Below are positions 60,477 to 64,000 of a DNA stretch of 64,000 nt, one piece after another. Position 1 is the stretch's first letter. The number at the start of each line of letters is the position of its first letter. The notes under the pieces were generated by a model that was given only the letters and a program-made list of their open reading frames with translations, was not told the DNA's origin and did no database searches. The position numbers were made by a program, and so were the translations under genes. Source of the stretch: Purshia tridentata (taxonomy: Eukaryota; Streptophyta; Magnoliopsida; Rosales; Rosaceae); the NCBI GenBank assembly GCA_003254885.1, contig QANT01003104.1:1-64000 (forward strand), given 5' to 3'.

Positions 60477-63185
60477 TGATGACCCCCTATACTGCAAGAG
60501 AAGAAACCACAAGCACTATTATTGACCTACAACTTGGCAGAGTGTGAAGAAGCTCCTTGACCAACTTACCTCCACAAAGAAACCATTAGAACTGGCCAAA
60601 GACAATGGAAAACCAAGAAAATTAATAATGTTATAATTCAATGATCATGTCATGTATGTTTCATACCTTATCGAGCATACAAACCCCTTTTTGTTGAAAA
60701 GTTCTTTACGAAGGAGAAAACATTATTAAATGGGTTGTGCTGTGCTTGTGTTATGCTTAGTCATTTTTTTATTTGTGTCATATTGTGTTTAATGGATTAA
60801 AAACTTTAGCCTGAACCCAATCCATTTACTTGTGTCGTGCTTGTGCTCGTGCCAAGTTTCGTTTTTGAATGAATCAACAATTATTATCCTTTTTGGATGA
60901 TAAAAATACATATTTTCATCTTATAAAATAATTTCTAAAAAAACAAAAAAAAAAATCTTTTAGTCAAGTTGGTGTCAGGTTGAGCACAAGAGTTGAGCCC
61001 ACCAACCCAACAAAATTGGACAATCCAAGCCTAACTTAATTTTGTCCGAATTTATGATGGGTTAATTGGCTTGGTTTCATTTGTTTTCATCTGCCAAATT
61101 GGAATGCAAAATATAAAAAATGAGTTCACGCAAATTATTTGTTTTCAAGCATGTTTTGGAAAATGGAACATATTTTCACTGAGAAATAAAAAAATATAGA
61201 ATTAAAAATTTTCAACCGTAATGGTGTTATCATGAGGTTATGATTGTCCTTTCACACATAAATTACTTGAGACGGGTCTCGTTTACACAAATTTTGAGAC
61301 GATGTGAAAGACTAGTTGGGATCGCGATCAAGAGGAAGGAGATAAGTAGAGAGATCACGAGGAAAGAGGGAAAGAGAGTTCAAGAGTTGAGAATCGATGA
61401 GGTGAGTGTGTGTGAATGGGTGGAGAGTGCAAGCAGGGAACTATGAGGGAGCAAGGAGTTTTCTTTTTTCTTTTTTCTTTTTTTTCTTTTTTTTGCTGTC
61501 CATAAAATTACACTTTTTCGGTAGGTTTATTTTTTGTTACAAGGAGGCCAAAGGGGAAGAAGCTAGAACCATTAGAGCAAACTACCTATAAATATTTACC
61601 AAGATAAAAGCTTACATGCATGAATGGTTTCCGGCTTCTCAGTTTTCTAAATTTCAGGTTACAACTTCAATTGCAAATTAAATATTAATACCATACCAAC
61701 AAAACAAATTTCAACTACCCTATTCTTTCATCAATATAATGGATCAATGGCCAATTTGATAAGAAACTCATGGAAGAAGAAAATAGCACAATCACAATTC
61801 ACAGTCACAATCAAGAACGAAGCAACAACATCAGATGGTCAATGAAAGAATGGACAGAGACATTGCAACTGTAAACTTTGACAAACTAGCCATTAGAACA
61901 CCAATACACTTGAAAAGAAACAGACAGAGAAGTCGTTTTCTTCCACAACCAAGCTATCATTTCCAACACGACCATTGTCTGTATGTTTACCAGAACAAAA
62001 ATGATCATCCTACTCTGCAACTCTTATCAACAATGAAACTTACAAGGCACTTCTGTTATAGGGGGAAGAAAATTACCTTTTACTTTCTTAATTATATAAA
62101 CAAAAGTTTCAAATTGCCACCCCAATTTTTACATAACATAGCATAAATTTTCCTAAAGTGAAAAAAGAGAATGCATGAGAAGATCTATCATTCTGCTTTC
62201 ATATACATCTGAACTGGCTGCTATCAGAACAGGCCCTAGACCCAAATCGTGCCTCTTAAGCAACCTAGCAGATGCCTAGCAAATGCAAAAACTGGACATA
62301 GAAAGTCAGTCTTTATGCATTATGGTACACAAATGCACAAAGTGTGAGTCTGAGTTTCTTTTCAAGAAACTATGGTCAGAAAGCAGGAAAACTTAGCTAC
62401 AGGCATGATCCAAGTATATACACGCTGCAGTTAGAAGCCTACTGATTTTGAAAACTTGAAGGCAACGTGGTGTTGTGGGTGAAGAGATGGTTGAGGTGTA
62501 GGGAGATGTGGTGGGTTGGTTAGGATAGTGAAAATAGGAGTAATTTACAATAAGTATATTATGATTCAGGTTGAATATGACCCAAGCAAGGGGGCTATAA
62601 AAATGCTATGCAACCAAAACACACCAAAATAATTTATGAATTTCTCTTCACACAATTCAATTTCAAAAGACTCATAGTAAATACAATTAACAAGATAACA
62701 AATAGCATTTATTTCAGTTTGATTATTCACAAAATTGAGAGAAATTAGCAATTGAGCATCTTGAGTATTTATAATGTTCACAGCTTAACTAGTTAACATT
62801 TATGGCAAAAAAGAAAGAAAGAGAAGCTTAACTAATCAAGAAAAATCCCTTTTGGTAAATAATACCTTTTCAGCATCATTGCCCCAGCTCAAACTCAATC
62901 AAATTAAAATTTCACATAAAAAACAGCAAAGAGGTTCGTAAACAACACAATTCACTAAAACAAATCAAACTAAATAAAAAGGCGTAAAATTCGTCCCTTT
63001 TTTTAGAGATCCAATGATGATAAAATTATAAAGCAAATCAAATTCATCCTAATTGTCATTAAAAAATTAGGATTTTAGAATAATGCAACTACAACAATAA
63101 TAACCTAATAATACATCAAAAAAAAAAAAAAACTAAAATTTAAGCAAACCGGGTCGGACTGTGCGCATTGAGTAGACCAGACCAA
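60477..63185. other. Intergenic DNA and TMCO1 3' flank
   Basis: A segment at about 60,720-61,070 is rich in GTGCTTGTG/GTGTCGTG words, like that at 51.2-51.7 kb, and is probably a dispersed repeat. The 3' untranslated region of TMCO1 must lie just below 63,186. No other gene is supported. Confidence 0.4.
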
Positions 63186-63764
63186 TTAATTGGTTTTCGG
63201 GTCGGGCATGGGGAACAACCCGGCACTGGCACCTCTGGGCGGCGAGAAGCCCAAGAACTTCTGCAAATTGGTCCGAATGCTGATCGAACAGAGAAAGTAC
63301 AGAAACGCCATCGAGCAGTCCGTCGGATCCTCCCCCTGCAGCCCTCTGTGGCTCATCTTCATCACCAGCCCGAAGGGCTTGAACGGTAATTTCCCCACCA
63401 CTTTCCCCTCGAACAGCGAGTTGAGCAAGCCGAAGACGACGAAGAGCACGAGCGCGACGACGGCGCCGGACTTGAACTTGAAAAGCGAGAGGTCGCGGCT
63501 CGATTCTTTGAGGCTGGTCTCAACGCGATCGATCTTCTTGGTCTTGGATTTTTTGGTGAGTTTGAGGGAGGAGGATTCGGTTTTCATGGTCTCGAGCTTT
63601 TTTGCTGCTTTGTCGATGGAGGAGCGGAGGGACTTGTAGGAGTTGGTGCGGTAGATGAGGACCCAGGAGATGGCCTCGCAAATTATGGCGGTGCAGATGG
63701 AGATGCCGACGACTGTGAGGCCGTCGGAGTATCTCAGGCTCGAGAGGAACGAGGTGGTCGCCAT
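63186..63764 (-). CDS. TMCO1: TMCO1-like ER membrane protein (calcium load-activated channel family)
   Basis: Intronless, 192 aa, starting at the ATG at 63,764 (MATTSFLSSL). The animal family member is about 188 aa, so this looks full length. The order of features matches TMCO1: an N-terminal membrane segment (about 14-37, ending ISWVLIYRT), a Lys/Glu-rich coiled coil (about 42-92), a second membrane segment (about 98-115), then KLPFKPFGLV, SHRGLQGED.TDCSM and a final hydrophobic helix ending SIRTNLQKFLGF. TMCO1 belongs to the Oxa1/EMC3/Get1 superfamily. It acts in the ER membrane, reported as a calcium leak channel and as part of a multipass translocon. The plant function is inferred by homology. 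The GC content is high compared with its surroundings. Confidence 0.95.
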   Translation of the reverse strand: MATTSFLSSLRYSDGLTVVGISICTAIICEAISWVLIYRTNSYKSLRSSIDKAAKKLETMKTESSSLKLTKKSKTKKIDRVETSLKESSRDLSLFKFKSGAVVALVLFVVFGLLNSLFEGKVVGKLPFKPFGLVMKMSHRGLQGEDPTDCSMAFLYFLCSISIRTNLQKFLGFSPPRGASAGLFPMPDPKTN

Positions 63765-63789
63765 TGATGAGCAGAGCAGTGCGACTGTG

Positions 63790-64000
63790 CGAGAGAGTTG
63801 GACTCAATCTGATTTTATTGGTCTTCGGATTGGTTTGGTTTGGTTTGGTTTGTTATAGTGTATAGTGGGATTTTGTAATGGGCCTGATCATGGGCCTAAC
63901 TGGGCCTTTATGGACGAGAGAGTTGGACTCAATCTGATTTTATTGGTCTCCAGATTGGTTTGGTTTGTTATAGTGTATAGTGGGATTTTGTAATGGGCCT
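63790..64000 (+). repeat. 125-bp tandem duplication upstream of TMCO1
   Basis: CGAGAGAGTTGGACTCAATC occurs at 63,790 and 63,915, and the copies continue in parallel through GGATTTTGTAATGGGCCT to the window edge. Copy 1 has extra GGTTT units. The second copy may extend beyond the window. The repeat lies just upstream of the minus-strand TMCO1 gene, so it covers its promoter. Confidence 0.9.
63879..63999 (+). promoter_or_regulatory. TGGGCC (site II) cluster upstream of TMCO1
   Basis: TGGGCC occurs at 63,879-63,884, 63,891-63,896, 63,901-63,906 and 63,994-63,999. Such GGGCC-type elements are known in plant housekeeping promoters as TCP targets. The fourth copy comes from the 125-bp duplication. 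Confidence 0.5.

Overview
The window is nuclear DNA from a flowering plant, most likely a eudicot. Genes are split by many GT-AG introns, intergenic DNA is very AT-rich, and there are plant-type retrotransposon, MITE, Mutator-like and SINE remnants. Two single-finger C2H2 proteins carry the plant-specific QALGGH core and C-terminal EAR motifs. The species cannot be fixed from the sequence; a woody rosid would fit. No tRNA, rRNA or CRISPR array was seen.

Layout. Positions 1-16,249 hold no convincing gene. They contain palindromic MITE-like elements, a complete 342-bp TRIM retrotransposon inserted in one copy of a tandem duplication, a 192-bp MITE and an 889-bp Mutator-like element with a perfect 9-bp target duplication. 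On the minus strand, 16,250-23,689 encodes a Mic1/RMC1 protein (11 coding exons, 759 aa). Just upstream on the same strand (about 23,976-25,272) is a very small spliced gene whose short exons a simple ORF scan would miss. It encodes a twin-CX9C protein like the complex I assembly factor NDUFAF8, and its upstream region has been tandemly duplicated. Positions 26.0-33.0 kb are repeat-rich intergenic DNA. On the plus strand, 34,053-49,425 encodes a plant kinesin-7 (23 coding exons, 995 aa) whose introns hold a composite transposon island, a SINE and a 69-bp-arm hairpin. Two minus-strand intronless C2H2-EAR genes follow (52,783-53,403 and 56,430-57,335). An intronless TMCO1-type ER membrane protein gene lies at 63,186-63,764, minus strand.

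How the genes relate. There is no operon-like logic, but the twin-CX9C ORF and Mic1 are so close that one bicistronic transcript, or an upstream ORF in the Mic1 leader, is a real possibility. From memory, Mic1-like and kinesin-7 genes are also neighbours in Arabidopsis (At3g12010/At3g12020), so this pair looks like conserved microsynteny. The two zinc-finger genes look like a local duplication, supported by a shared non-coding block upstream of each. Exon joins for the multi-exon genes were derived by hand and checked by reading phase; transcript ends and 5' leader introns are inference.
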